Source: Paraspadella gotoi
Taxonomy: Eukaryota > Chaetognatha
Reading direction: 5' to 3'
Assembly: GCA_051294375.1 (NCBI GenBank)
Contig: CM119264.1
Location: 24,541,842-24,605,841, forward strand
Length of the DNA stretch: 64,000 bases
Below the pieces are notes generated by a model, which saw nothing but the letters and a program-made list of their open reading frames with translations, had not been told where the DNA came from and did not search any database. Below are positions 29,986-41,973 of the stretch, piece by piece; the first letter of the stretch is position 1; the number at the start of each line of letters is the position of its first letter. Both the position numbers and the translations under genes were made by a program.

Positions 29986-31891
29986 TTAGCGCCTTAACAC
30001 CAATGAAATAGAATTATATAATATTATATTGTATAGATTAAGTTGAATAGAATTATTGTATAGATGGTAAATAAAAGCTTTCGTGTACTTGTTATCCGCT
30101 ATGTTATAAGAAAAGTCGCTTGCAACCTCGCCGTACTGCCATATTAATAGTATTAATATTAATGGTATCGAGGAAATCGTCATCTTGGAAGCAAACAACT
30201 ATGAATATCATTATTTCTGTGAAATAAGTGCAACCAATATAAAAATTATCCAGCCAGTTCATAAGCCAACTTGCCTTATCTTATTTTCTAAGACAATCTA
30301 TGTAAGTAAAAGCCTTCATACCTCTTACAACATCCGAACATAGTCATTAGATGTCCCTTGCGTTTCGGATTCCCCATTGAATTCTGCAGTAACATGATCT
30401 GAGTGAAATTTATACAAATACATTTATTAATTAATTTATGTAGCCCTCGACTTTGAACAGGCTCTCAGCTGCTACGCTATAAATCTATTTGGCTACATTC
30501 CTCGTACAAAATATAACAAAACAATTGACGAAAACGACCATATATACACTATTATACAGGGTACTTGAAGAATCACCGTGCAGACATTCCTACGGAATAT
30601 GCCTTGGCTAAGTAAAGGTCTAACTCTAAGAGGGGGACCTAATAATCCGACCAACCGAACACGCCGTCTTTCAAAAGAATGATCGAAAAAGGCCGTTTCA
30701 AGTAAAAAATATTTGGGCCGAGGTTCCCATGAAGTAAAAATAAAGGGAATGAACGTCGGACTCTTTCTCATCGAATCTGAGTGGCTTGAAGCTCGTACGA
30801 AGAGGCACGCACGAAACTCCTGCCTCTCGCTTCTTCTTTCTATCTCTCTCCCTCTCTCTCTCTCCAGACTTGCGACAACGGGACGGAAGAAAGAAATATT
30901 TGTCCTTTCAACTTTTGGAAAAAAACTCTTTTTTTTGTAAAAACAAGGATTTGATTGGGGCTTTAACCAGTAAAGACTTGTTGAGAATGTGGTAAAATAC
31001 TCACTCACACTCACCCTTCGACAATTAAATTGCGTCGAAATATTCGTTTTAGTTTCGTTACGAAAGGTTTCGAAATAACTGACATATGTCTAGTCATTTT
31101 TTTCTATTTTACTTTTTTTATCGAAATTTTATTATTAACCTATAAAATAATTAATTTAGTTATTATTTGCGTCATAATATTGAATTAACTATTTCCATTA
31201 ATAATAAATAATAATCTGGGTGGAGATGCAGGCCTGAGAGAAAAGCTCCTGCATGGCGACTCGGCTGCAGATCTTGAATTATAGCAAGCTGCGGCTGCAA
31301 GCTGCTGCATCAGAAGCCAGAGATTTTGCTGCGGCTGCTGAATACGGAGCTCGTTTGCTGCTCCCCTGCTGCTTTCGAGATTTAGCCTTCGAGTTCGACC
31401 GTAAATTGAAATGCAAGCTTGCCTCTTTGTAAAGATTTTGACTGACAAAGTAAAGTGAAAAGAAGAGAAGTCAATTCGCAACGTTGATAAAGGATTAAAG
31501 ACAACGTCTGAAACTACGTCTTCAAACGCACACGTCTGTAAACCGTAACGGAACCCCACTATTCCCCCGTTTCGATCACTTCAGTTTTATTTTTGCTATC
31601 GAGAGTAACAAGCCTTTCGTGTAGGACTAGTGATGAGTCTTTTTGGTACGCCGTATGATCGGCGTTCGTTTGTTGACCATAAACGACAGATGTTGACGCG
31701 CGATGAGTAAACATAATAAGAATGTCCTTTCAAATATTACGTAAGATCATAGGCCTCGAGTATTTTCCCAAAAATTAAACTTTGGTTGGTTTTCAAATTT
31801 ATATTTAATATTTATTATATTATCCTTCTTTTGTTCTCAATCTAAATATTGTCTATATCAAAATATTCTTTTTAATATATATATAAATTGT

Positions 31892-31945
31892 TTTGGTTGT
31901 ACTAATTTCATATATGAAATTGGTACAACCAATATAAAAATTATC
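31892..31945. repeat. Hairpin belonging to a dispersed repeat family
   Basis: TTGGTTGTACTAATTTCAT is followed by its near-perfect inverse ATGAAATTGGTACAACCAA and then TATAAAAATTATCCA. The second half recurs at about 30,231 (partial), 37,415 and 55,812. This points to a mobile or formerly mobile repeat with the core GGTACAACCAATATAAAAA. Confidence 0.65.
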
Positions 31946-32154
31946 CATTCATTTAATAAATAAGCTATCTTGCCCCTGACTTTGGACAGGCTTTGGTGGT
32001 TTAAGGCCTCCATCACTCTTACAAGATAATGACAAAGCAGGTCCCTATTTCAATATTTCGAGATAAGCTAGTCGAATTATTTTATCCTTGATGGATAAAA
32101 CGGTTAAAAGCTATACATACAATCTAAAATATATATGATTATATATAAATATAT

Positions 32155-32345
32155 ATAGTAGAAAACTAGGACAGATTGTACTCTAACCTCTATTTATCCA
32201 TATAATAATATGTAAAAATTATTAAAAAGCAAGAAATATTTAATTAAATAATATAGATTAAATAGTAAAGCCTTTATAAAATATAAAAATAGAAAATAGT
32301 GAAACAAATAATTTTAGAAATTTTCATATTATATATGATAAAACC
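32155..32345 (+). repeat. Dispersed AT-rich repeat, copy A
   Basis: It shares TAGAAAACTAGGACAGATTG and the following ATAAAAATWGAAAATAGTGA-type sequence with 44,195-44,395, and the AGAAAACTAG motif with 41,450-41,740. No coding capacity. Confidence 0.6.
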
Positions 32346-33333
32346 GAATCATTAATCTTTTATTTATAAATAAACGTTAATATTATTCATTTTAAATATT
32401 TTTCAAGGCTTCAGTGATGTTTTCCTGAAGGTCTAATTTATTATTATTATAATTATTATAATAATAATTTAGAACCTGTCAGACAAAATCTTAATAATTT
32501 TTATGTAATGCAACATTTAGTACCAATATGTATTTTATTTGTTATATTTTTATCTATATGATTAAAGCGTGTAGAAATTTTTTACATTGAATAAATAGGC
32601 TATTTTTACCCGACTTAACATGGGTTTTTTGAGATTTTGTTAGAAACAAACAAGCTGTTCCCACTTTAGTATTTTCAAGCTATTATTAGATTGCATATGT
32701 ATCTTTTTTTAACCGACCAAATCAGTACTGTCATTCAACTTTACCTGCTTAAATTTTAAATTACCATTGTTATTTTTAATAATATAAAATCTTTTTATAA
32801 ATTATTAAGAAAATTTATTGTGTCGTATTGTTAAACTCCAATATTAACCATCCTATAGTTATGCATACTTTTTTTTACCATTTGAAAAAAATTTTAAATC
32901 TAAAACTAAAATCTTATAACAAAATTACTTCCTTGCTTTAGGCGATTTTGTATTAATTCGGACAGGTTTTAAATGATTTATAAATAAAACCCTCAGGCTT
33001 AATTTTTAAGCAGCTTAAGGGTTTTTTAAGGGTTTTTATATAGTTATTCATTAAGTTTTCCAATCAGTTGAGTTTTCGTATGTCTTTTTATCTTTCATCG
33101 GAACACCGATCTTTCATCTTTCATCAGTCTACCTTCCTACTTCAACTTTACCGAATGGTGAATTTTAATATTCTTTTTCTTTCATACCACTAATCGCAGT
33201 CATTAAGCTGTACCAATTTATAACTTTCTTGACGCTTCTCCTCTACTTTCCAGATTCTGCCTATATTAGTTTCAAAGCCGATATCTCGTTGGTTTTAGAA
33301 ATTTTTCTTATCCATTTTGACTTACCCAAAATC

Positions 33334-36300
33334 ATGACCGAGGGCAACCCAGAAATCAAGTTAGAAGAGGGCGAGTTGGAGGACGGGGAGATAGAGGATG
33401 ATGATGATGATGACGTGCGTCCAGCTTCGCCCAAAGAGGAGCGGGCGAGCCCCCCCCTCAAAACCGAAACGGGATCAAAAGAGAAGGGAGACTCAGATTC
33501 GGACGACAGCGCCAGACGCAAACGGAAAGAGAGACACAAGAAAAAGAAAGAGGAAAGAAAAAAGAGGAAGAGAGAGAAGGAAGAGCGGAGAGAAAAGAGT
33601 TCCAAGGTACTTATCGATATTGATTTTACTAATATTTAATACTTAACTAATTAAAACTTTTTCCTCGGGAAAGCACGAAACGAATCTACTAGCATCAATT
33701 TTTTTTCTTTTCCCCTATCTTCGCTTTTTTGCGGCTCGACCCCTCCCTCTCTCGAAATCTACGCGCTTAGCATTCCCCGAGACAATCTCCTCGTCGACAA
33801 GAAAGTCCCCGTCACGAAAGCCCGCGACGCTCGAGCCCGAAAGGATCTGACGACGACGATAACGCCGACGATAGCAAGTCGGGCGGGAAATCTCTTACCG
33901 ACATCCCTTCCTTGATGGAGTTGGCGGTCGCTCCCCCAGCCGCCAGTGCATCGACCTCCGCCAGTATTTTACCTCTGCCAACTCCGGACGTTAAACCGCT
34001 CGCCCCCGCCGTTAACGTCGCCCCTGCGAAAATTTCTCGATCTCCCAAAAGACGGTCCTCCCCAGTTCAAGGGTTCAACGACCCATACGACAGTCCCGGC
34101 GGTTCCGGTATGAAATTTTGGAAGGTTTACAGTTTTTAACTGATCTTTTTAATATATCTGGCGAAATTGATTCTAGAAAATGTTTTTTTTGAAAAAAAGT
34201 TATTCTCAATTAAAGAAAAAAATATTCGCTTTAAAAAAAAAAAATTTCAAGGATTGTTTTTTTTTTGTTTTTCTTACCGCAGATAACGGAAGTTTCGACC
34301 CTCGTAACAGCCCTATCCGCTACAACGAATATCGCCAGGATCCTCAAATGCCCAGCCGCGATCCACCTTCGCCGAGATACGAGTCGTCGACGGCATATCC
34401 CCAACGCTCCCCCCAAATGACTGGTTTTGGATCCCCCCGTCGTTATGAAAGTCCTTACCACAGTCCCAGCCCCAATCCCTATGACTCCCCGCCTTTTTCC
34501 GACTCGCGCCATTTCGGTTACGATTCCGAGGATGAAAGGTCAATGGATAGGCCAACCCAACCATTAGACAGCCCCAACCTTGGTGGACCCTCAAAGGGAA
34601 CCAAGAGAAAGCGCGAGCTCGAAGGAAGATTGAGGCATAGTCCTGAACGCGATCGCGAGCGTGATCGACTAAGAAAGAAATCTAAAAAAAGCGACGCTCC
34701 TTGCAAATATTGGCTCGAGGGCATTTGCGATAAGGTGCGTTGAGTGATATTTTAATCCTATACTAAATACGGTTAGCTTAGCATCGTTGTTTTTCAAGAA
34801 ATGTTTAATCTTGAACGCAGAGAAAATTAAAAAAAAAAAAATCTCCGAAATACTATCAAAACCAATTTTTACCTTTGTCCATTTTCTCCCTCCCCTTATT
34901 AATTCGCCCAACATTTCTTCGACTTATGGCAACATTTAGACGGTAAGAAAGGTGTTAAGACATTACTGCATGAAATGATATCTGTAATATAGACATAGAA
35001 ATCAGTTTGTTAAAGTATAAGATTCATCGATAGCACAAAATAAAACCAACTACGAATTTACTGCTCGAGAAAAAATATGTATTCTAGCCTATCGCTAAAT
35101 ATCCAAATAATAGTTTAACTAAATCCCAAGCTCAGTAATTAAGTTGCAAATTAATTGTTCACTCAATCATCATAAATAGAAATCTACTATTCAATAGGGG
35201 CGGGGGTTCAAAACTTTAGTCTTGAAGTCTACTTTCAGGTAAAAAAATTTTTTTATTAAAAAGTTCGATTTTAATGCTTTTATTATTGCTATCAAAATTA
35301 AAATATTTTTATATAATGATACAATTTTTTTTTAAATTAATCTTAACTTTTTTGATAGATTCTTATAGAGCATAAAATGTTAAATAAAAAATATAACTAC
35401 AACTTTCAAAAATTCTTGATTTTTTTGGTCAAAATTAAAAAAAGTAATAAAATTATCAAAATATGATGATGATGATTATTAATATTTTTTCTTAGAGAAT
35501 TGACAAAGTTTTTGTTTGCAACGAATTTTATTTATAGTTGAACAGACATGTTTCGACTTGTTTTACAAGTCTTCATCAGCGTTTTGACAGAATGGTTTAA
35601 AATTTGTGCATAAGATAATAATAAAAAAAAATAAAATTCGTTGCAAACAAAAACTTTGTCAATTCTCTAATTAATAGTAACAACGAAAAAGAAAGGATTA
35701 CTTCAATAATATTTTTTCATATTTTTTACCCATTTATGATCAAAATATCAAAATATCAAAAAATCGTTTTTGAACTTCATCAGCACTTGCTGATGAAGAC
35801 TCGAAACATAGAGTCGAAACATGTCCTTATAAACTTAATAAATTGTTGTTCAAAAACGAATTTTTCGTTACACTCCTTAAATTTACACAAACAACAAAAA
35901 GAAAGATCGAATACGATCATCACAATCAATTATACTTTGTGTAGATAACTTTTTGAAAGCTTCCCGAATCTGATCTTAAAAATTTCTTAACCACCTTACT
36001 GAGTTAGGTTACCCCTATCATAAACACATTTAGGTAAAATTATTTTTATTTAAGTAAAGACACATGCACAAGATAGTGAATAATCTAATCTAATTAATAA
36101 TTAGAATTACGAGATTGGGATAAGTGAAATAAAATAAAATAAAATTTAACACTGATACCTACATAATTTAATCAAAAGATTATTCAATCCTGGCCATTTA
36201 TTTCATTCTGGATTCAGCTTCATTATTATTAATATTATTATTATTATTATTATTTACTGAAACAACTGAAAGCTGAAGCATGACTTCTATCAGCGTCACC

Positions 36301-39300
36301 CTTATTTTTTTTATTTTTTCGCTTATTACATAATTCTGACCAGCGGTCCCGATTTTTGCAGGAGGACGAGTGCCCGTTCGCTCACTCCGGCAGTGTGGAC
36401 AAAAAGCCGGAGATGTGCAAGTTTTATTTAAACTCGAACTGCGCCAAGGGAAAAGCCTGCATCTTCATGCACGAGGAATATCCCTGCAAATTCTTCCATC
36501 TCGGCATGACTTGTTTTTCCGGGTCCGACTGCAAATTTTCCCACGCGCCTTTGGACGATGTGACGCATCCCATGATCGAGAAGGTAATGAGAGAAAAGTG
36601 AGGCGTTGGAATCGGGAGCGTTTGGGAAAGGGTAGGGGGGCGGTAGGGAACTCTATTGTTGTTGAGGACTTTTAAACCATCTCCACGGTTGCCGATCAGG
36701 AAGTTAATACGTGGGTGAAGAAACTGAGAAAGGATTGCGACGATGAAGAGGAAAGAGAAAAATCGGAGCACCTCAACCATATTCTTGATGCCTCGAGAAA
36801 GATGGGACTCCTCATCAATCCCCCTGATTATGAGACAGAGTCGGAGGAAGAGACTGGGTTGCAGAATATCGGGGAAGAGGTCGACTTTTCCGGTTTTCCT
36901 TTAAATAGTGACGACGCTAAAACGCGGTATTTGTTCAATGGGACCTACAATCTCTATCAATACGCCTTGAGCAACCTAGAAAAGTTCGAGGCTTACGAAG
37001 AAGTGGAGCGACGGCTGAAGACGTTTTATCGTGACATGATTAAAGATTGTCGTCACCAGCAGAACAGCCTGGATTTTCGGGTCAAGAAAGAGGAGAAAGT
37101 GCTTTCTGACGACGATAGCTTAGCGAAATTCAGTGGCGACAGTGATAGTCTTTCCGGGAAATTTAGTCCTGCAAAAGAGCTTCCAGAAAACAAAGTCGAA
37201 TTAGAGACGGTTCGTTACCAGGACATTTTACCGACTCTTTGTTCCTCGGAACCGGACGTTAAAGACAAGGGAAGCGAGGAAAGTTTGGAGGTAATGAAGG
37301 CGTCCCTTTTGTTTTTATTTTTCTCTTCGTTCTTTCCTCTACCGAAAGCTGTGTGTTTCAAGTTGGAGGAGAGAAAAAAAAAGAACATCGGTTTTCAAAT
37401 AGTCTTTCTTATGAAATTGGTACAACCAATACAAAAATTATCTATTCATTATAGTTATGATATAAGTTATATTTATAACGAAAAGAAAGAATTTTCGCAA
37501 ATATTTTTACCGAACTAGCAACCTACCGAAACCTTCGTTCTGTCTTCTTGATTTATATTCCGATTATAAAATTTTCAGATGACAATTTTGAGCTCGAGCA
37601 CACACACTTATTCGCACATATGTACACATTCATAAACTAATATTTTATTCAAATTTTTTTTCAAATAAAAAAATTTTCTCAATTACTATGCTTCTTAGTT
37701 ACGAAAACGGAAGGGCGAGAGCGACTTGGAATACAAGCAGAGACTAAGGGATGAAGAGGAGGGCAAATTGGAAGGCGGCAAAGCGATCCTCCCGAAAGAG
37801 GAAGACCCCTTCGAGGACAACCCTTTCGACGTTGCGGACGACGACGCCGCCGAAGGGCGGAGTTATCGCAACGAAGTTCCGCCCCCTGGCAACTACTTTG
37901 TTTTTCCCGCCGCTCGCGAAGCCATGAAAATTATCGGTAAGAGTTGTTATGTTACTTAAATTTACGAGTTACCTTTACATTTACTTACATTTACTACTGT
38001 CTCAAGTGGTTGTTGTTGTTGTTGTTTTTATAATTGGTGTTTTTTCATTGACAGAACAAAGGAAACTGGCGGCAATGCCAGAAGAAGAGAGATTAAAAAG
38101 AGAAAACGCGAATAAAAGCGAATTTTCGTCGGATTCGAGAGATAACGACGCTGGACGATCAGGTGAAGAAACTTTATTTTATATACTCTCTATATGATTT
38201 CATTCATTCATTTCATTCATAAGATTAATTTTCGTGATTTAGGAGACAACTGGAACAATGAGCGAATGGGTTTTGATGGCAACCAGCAAAACCAACCATC
38301 AGGGGTAAGTGCAACTGCTATTTCTGACTTCTTTCTCCCTTAAATATTTTTTTCTCTGTAGAAAGAAGTTGAGCCACAATCTGCTTGGTTAAATAATCTT
38401 GTTCATTCGGGGTTGGTTCCTGCTAATGAAAAGGTTTTAGCTGTTCTCAATACTGAACCAGAAGTTAAAGCAGAAAAGCCAGATCCAGACGCAAACGTAA
38501 TGGTTTTGTTAATTTTTTTTAAACTAAATTTTTTAAAAAGGAAACATTTCTGATAACACATTTTTAAGCATTACATTTATTTTTCTTTACTTTTCTTTAG
38601 AATCCCAATGCAAGTGGCGGCGGCTTGGATGTGATATCAATGATCAATAAAATTCGAAACGAAGTCAACACGCAAGACAATTTCAGGGGATCCGGAAATT
38701 TTTCGGGTCCTATGGGTTCAAATATGAGAGGTCGTGGAAATTTCGATTCCTCCTTCAGGTAGAATAACGATGAATTGCAAGCTCTCTTAAATATATATAT
38801 ATATTTATTTTACTTTATCCGTTCAGGTTTCCAAACGACAATTTTAATCCCATGCCTGGAAATGAACACCCTGGAAACAGAGACTCCCGTTTTCAAAATA
38901 ATTTTGGAATGCGTAATTTTTCTCCAAATGCAAACATGATGGGCAATTTTGGACCTAATAATATGGCTGGAAATATGAATATGATTGGAGGAATGTTTAG
39001 ACCAAACAATCCGAACATGGGTCCACCCAACATGAACACCTTCAATAATGGCGGTTTTAACAGGGGACCAAATATGGGGGGTCAGAATTTCGGAAATTTT
39101 AACATGAGTGGACCCAACATGGGCGGCCCCAACCTGGGAGGGCCTAATATGGGAGGTCCTAACATGGGAGGCGCTAACATGGGCGGCCAGAACATGGGCG
39201 GCCTAAACATGGGCGGCCCCAACATGGGAGGCCAGAACATGGGCGGCCCAAACATAGGCGTTCAAAATATTGGCGGAGGTCCTTTCTCAGGAGGCCCCAA

Positions 39301-41065
39301 TATTGGAGGTGCTTCAAACATGGATAACAAACCCAATATGGCCAGTGGCTCAAATTTGGGCATTGGGGCTAACATGAGTGGTAATATAACTGGTCAAAAT
39401 ATTTATCCAGAAAATATGAAAGATTTTAGTTCTGATAATAATTTCAAACAAGACACAAAGATAAATCCTGAAGTAACAAGACCGGATTCGCAAGAACAAA
39501 GTGGACCTGGTTCTAGTAATGATGCTAATTTAGATGTCAAAAAGATGGAAACAAAAGATCAAGACAGTGACATGGACGCTAGTATTTTTTTTGGGCATGA
39601 AGATGTGGATTTGAGACAGTCCAGCGATCTTCAATTGCACGACGTTGACTACCGAATTTCTGATTCAGATTTGCGCAGACAAAGTAGCGAGGATTTCGAA
39701 TCAAAGATTCATCAAAAGGAAAGTTTCAATTCAGATTCTCGAGCCAAGGACCCAAGACAAACTAAACTGTACGAGAAAGATGAGCCTTCGAATCAGAACA
39801 ACAAACTTCTGCAAGCCTCCGAAACAAAGGCCAGGAACGACCCCCGCAAAGCCTCTAAGTCCCACAGAGTGCAGGATCCCCGAACCAAGGATCCGCGAAG
39901 TAAAGAAAGTCAGAGCAGCAGCAAAGATCCCAGATTCACTTTGAAGGAAAATTCGGGGTCGCAAGTTAATGCCGCGGCCGGTGAATCGGAAAAGTCTTCC
40001 GTTTCTCTTGTCAAGTCAAAGCTAAAGATCGATTCGGCCGCGGATAAGAACGCCACTCGTGTCAAAGCGGACCCCAAATCTAAATTAAAATGGAAACTGC
40101 GATTGTTCGATATGGACAAAGCTGTTTGCAAAGTCCCCTACGAATATTCCAAAGCCAACGATCCGCGTACTAAAAAATACAAAATTGAGATGCCTTCGCT
40201 CCCTACCATAAATTTAGACGCCGCACCCGCGAGTGCGACAGAGTGCCTTTCCTCCTCGTCCGATTCTGATAAATCTAAAAGCAGCGAGACGAACTACCAG
40301 AACAAGCTCGCTTCAAAAGCGGCATCCATGGGTATTTCGCCGCGAAGGCAAAGCAGTTCTAGCGAAAACGTCCATCATCACTCTAAGCCAAAAGAAAAGA
40401 GTTCTTCCAAGGAGTCAGTGCGTCGTCTCTTAGCCATCGGTAGCGCTTTTAAGACTAAAGAAAAACCTAAAGTGAAAGTCGAAGGTACCAAAAGTGTCGC
40501 GGACCAAATTAAGCAAGAATCACGATTCAAAGGGCCTTATGGAAGTTACGTCGGTGACGCAACTACGGAGAATAGACTGCAAGAGCCTTCACAACCCTCG
40601 CCGATAGAAAAGACTGACAATGAACGGCCATTAGATTATAAAGAACATATTGTTTTCTCCAGCGAAAACAATCCTGGCAAAGCTTTCCACGGAGGTTTAC
40701 CTCTCGTCGCTAACGTCTCCGTCAAAAAGGGTCCGTTGGTGAAGAAGTCAGTCTCGAAATCTTCCCTCAGCAGAATATCTTCTTCTCCCCCCGTTTCGCG
40801 GACTCCACCGGCCAATTCCCCCCCGCCCTTCGAAGCGTCCGGCGCCGATCCTTTCAACCCTTTGTCCGGTCTCTCACCGGACATTAAAACTTCGAAACCG
40901 TCTCAAGGAAAACAGGAATGGCGATCCGAACCGGAAATAACTTTCCCGTCTCACGATCAGACCCCCGAAGACGTCATGAACGACCCTTTCGGGACGGGAC
41001 CATCCTCGGGTCATTTGAAGGACGTGTTTGAAACAATCGATCCCACTGCGTCTCCCTTCTGTTAG
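33334..41065 (+). CDS. CCCH zinc-finger protein of the ZC3H4/ZC3H6/su(s) family
   Basis: Eleven coding exons: 33334-33606, 33771-34107, 34283-34734, 36362-36583, 36700-37290, 37699-37936, 38055-38162, 38243-38304, 38362-38496, 38601-38758, 38827-41065. Phases agree and give 1,604 codons. The N-terminus is acidic (LEEGELEDGEIEDD), then strongly basic (KRKERHKKKKEERKKRKR), as in ZC3H4. Three CCCH fingers follow: CKYWLEGICDKEDECPFAH (split by intron 3), CKFYLNSNCAKGKACIFMH and CKFFHLGMTCFSGSDCKFSH. Later come an NMGGP-type repeat and repeated DPR motifs (KDPRQTK, QDPRTKDPR, KDPRFTL, NDPRTKKY). Family members bind nascent RNA and promote early termination or restriction of unproductive transcription in the nucleus. 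An in-frame ATG at 33,229 exists, but I chose 33,334 because it starts the conserved acidic block and lies after a probable UTR acceptor. The acceptor of exon 5 has a weak pyrimidine tract. Confidence 0.9.
35492..35706 (-). mobile_element. Palindromic insert with hammerhead ribozyme core (Penelope-type)
   Basis: Two perfect 42-base arms (35,494-35,535 and 35,630-35,671; core GACAAAGTTTTTGTTTGCAA) face each other. Between them the minus strand of 35,540-35,581 reads CTGATGA, stem GACTTG/CAAGTC with loop TAAAA, GAAAC, then AT and GTC. This is the ordered conserved core of a type-I hammerhead ribozyme with a very short stem III, as described in terminal repeats of Penelope-like retroelements. 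The insert is bounded by a repeated TAATATTTTTTC (35,480 and 35,707), an apparent target-site duplication. No reverse transcriptase is present. Confidence 0.65.
35755..35930 (+). mobile_element. Second insert with hammerhead ribozyme core
   Basis: The plus strand reads CTGATGA (35,790-35,796), stem GACTC/GAGTC with loop GAAACATA, GAAAC (35,816-35,820), then ATGTC (to 35,825). Inverted flanks ATCGTTTTTGAAC (35,763) and GTTCAAAAACGAAT (35,848) surround it. CTGATGAAG can also pair with the upstream CTTCATCAG, an alternative fold. It interrupts the same dispersed repeat as the previous insert. Confidence 0.6.
39070..39310 (+). repeat. In-frame NMGGP-type 15-base tandem repeat in the CCCH gene
   Basis: About a dozen 15-base units (AACATGGGCGGCCCC and variants) encode NMGG plus P, Q, A or L. 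Third-base variation keeps the reading frame and most of the protein pattern. It extends a wider N/G/M-rich stretch from 38,880. The last exon carries it all. Confidence 0.9.
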
Positions 41066-41973
41066 CAATTCTCGACTTTTGTCTCGTTTGTGATGATCGC
41101 GTAGGCCGTTTTTTTTATTGACACAAGACATGAATTGCGAAAACAAGATTTAATCGAGTCCATTTAATTTAAATTAGAGTTTTAATGTACTTCGTTGTTA
41201 TTGTAAATGTTTTGTTGAATTAAAAAACTAAATAATAATTCCGTCTAAAAGTTTCTAAGCTGGTTCTTGGTAAATTTTAAATAGGACTAAATTTAAAATG
41301 TCGACGAATTAGCTATCATTGTTTTCTTCAATCCATAAAGTTGTAAGTTTTTACATATTTTGACTGTTTTATCTAAACAGCAAAATTACCCAATCCACTC
41401 CCTTCTGTTCCGCCTTTTAGATATTATGAGGTTCTCATTAATGATTTTCTTACAGAAATGATGTATGATATTTATTTAGAAAACTAGGGCAGGATGATCC
41501 TGCCCTTGTTTTCTAAATAAATATCATACATCATTTCTGTAAGGATGTATTGTTGAGATACTAACAGAAGACAACACTAACAGCCCTCTCCCATTAATGA
41601 TAATCTTTTCAGATTTAGATTATCTAAAACCAAATTAATAAATAATAATAATAATAATAAAAAAAATATAGAATTTGTACTAAATAATTTTAAAATCTAA
41701 AACTTAAAATAATGAAACAAGTAAATTTGCAATTTTAATAGAATTGTAGGGTAATTAAAATATGCGTAAACGCTCTTAAAAAGTTTTGGATAAAATGTAA
41801 GTGATTAATTGATCTGATAAAAAACCATCATTATTTCCCTTGCGTGTTATTTGACACATCATTCGGTGATAAAGTTTCGAAACAAACAAAGAGCAGCGTT
41901 CTTTACTTGAAGTCACGCAACTTTTTTTACTCTGTGATTTCACCAACATAATTGATTAAATTCTAAGTCGAAC
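41066..41973. other. CCCH-gene 3' flank and TAB2-like 5' flank
   Basis: This holds the 3' UTR of the CCCH gene; no canonical AATAAA stands out close to the stop. It also holds the MITE-like hairpin at 41,450-41,542 with related sequence to 41,740, and an AATAAT-type trinucleotide run at about 41,640-41,660. Confidence 0.6.
41450..41542. mobile_element. 93-base hairpin MITE-like element
   Basis: Two 45-base arms (41,450-41,494 and 41,498-41,542) are perfect inverse copies except for one mismatch, around a 3-base centre. The outer end is TTACAGAAATGATGTATGAT. The first arm shares GATGTATGATAT and AGAAAACTAG with the repeat at 44,200. It is too short to encode anything. Confidence 0.8.

Larger units (their letters stand above)
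29990..33333. other. Unassigned interval upstream of the CCCH gene
   Basis: No gene is recognised. 30,500-31,010 and 31,190-31,560 have moderately long minus-strand frames of unusual composition, the latter rich in CTGC/GCTG. Hairpin and dispersed-repeat pieces lie at 30,231, 31,892-31,945 and 32,155-32,345. A pyrimidine tract ending in TTTCCAG at 33,252 is a possible 5' UTR acceptor for the next gene. Confidence 0.45.
35190..36035 (+). repeat. Dispersed repeat copy, interrupted by two insertions
   Basis: Pieces 35,190-35,490, 35,708-35,755 and 35,930-36,035 match, in order, the reverse complement of about 46,430-47,040. Shared landmarks are GGGGCGGGGGTTCAAAACTT, TTATGATCAAAATATC and AATTTCTTAACCACCTTACT. 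The intact copy at 46-47 kb shows where the inserts entered. Confidence 0.75.
34735..36361. other. CCCH-gene intron 3, filled with nested repeats
   Basis: Most of this 1.6 kb intron is one copy of an ~800-base dispersed repeat (35,190-36,035) interrupted by two hammerhead-bearing inserts. It separates the second and third cysteines of the first CCCH finger, so correct splicing is essential for that finger. An ATT trinucleotide run lies at about 36,225-36,255. Confidence 0.7.

Noticed and set aside
35461-35760. CRISPR-like repeat array
   Set aside because: The repeated pieces are inverted hairpin arms and insertion duplications, not regular direct repeats with spacers, and the DNA is eukaryotic.
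38852-41065. Separate single-exon gene beginning at an internal ATG
   Set aside because: Frame continues upstream to an acceptor at 38,826 and joins in phase with the preceding CCCH-gene exon, so it is the last exon of that gene.
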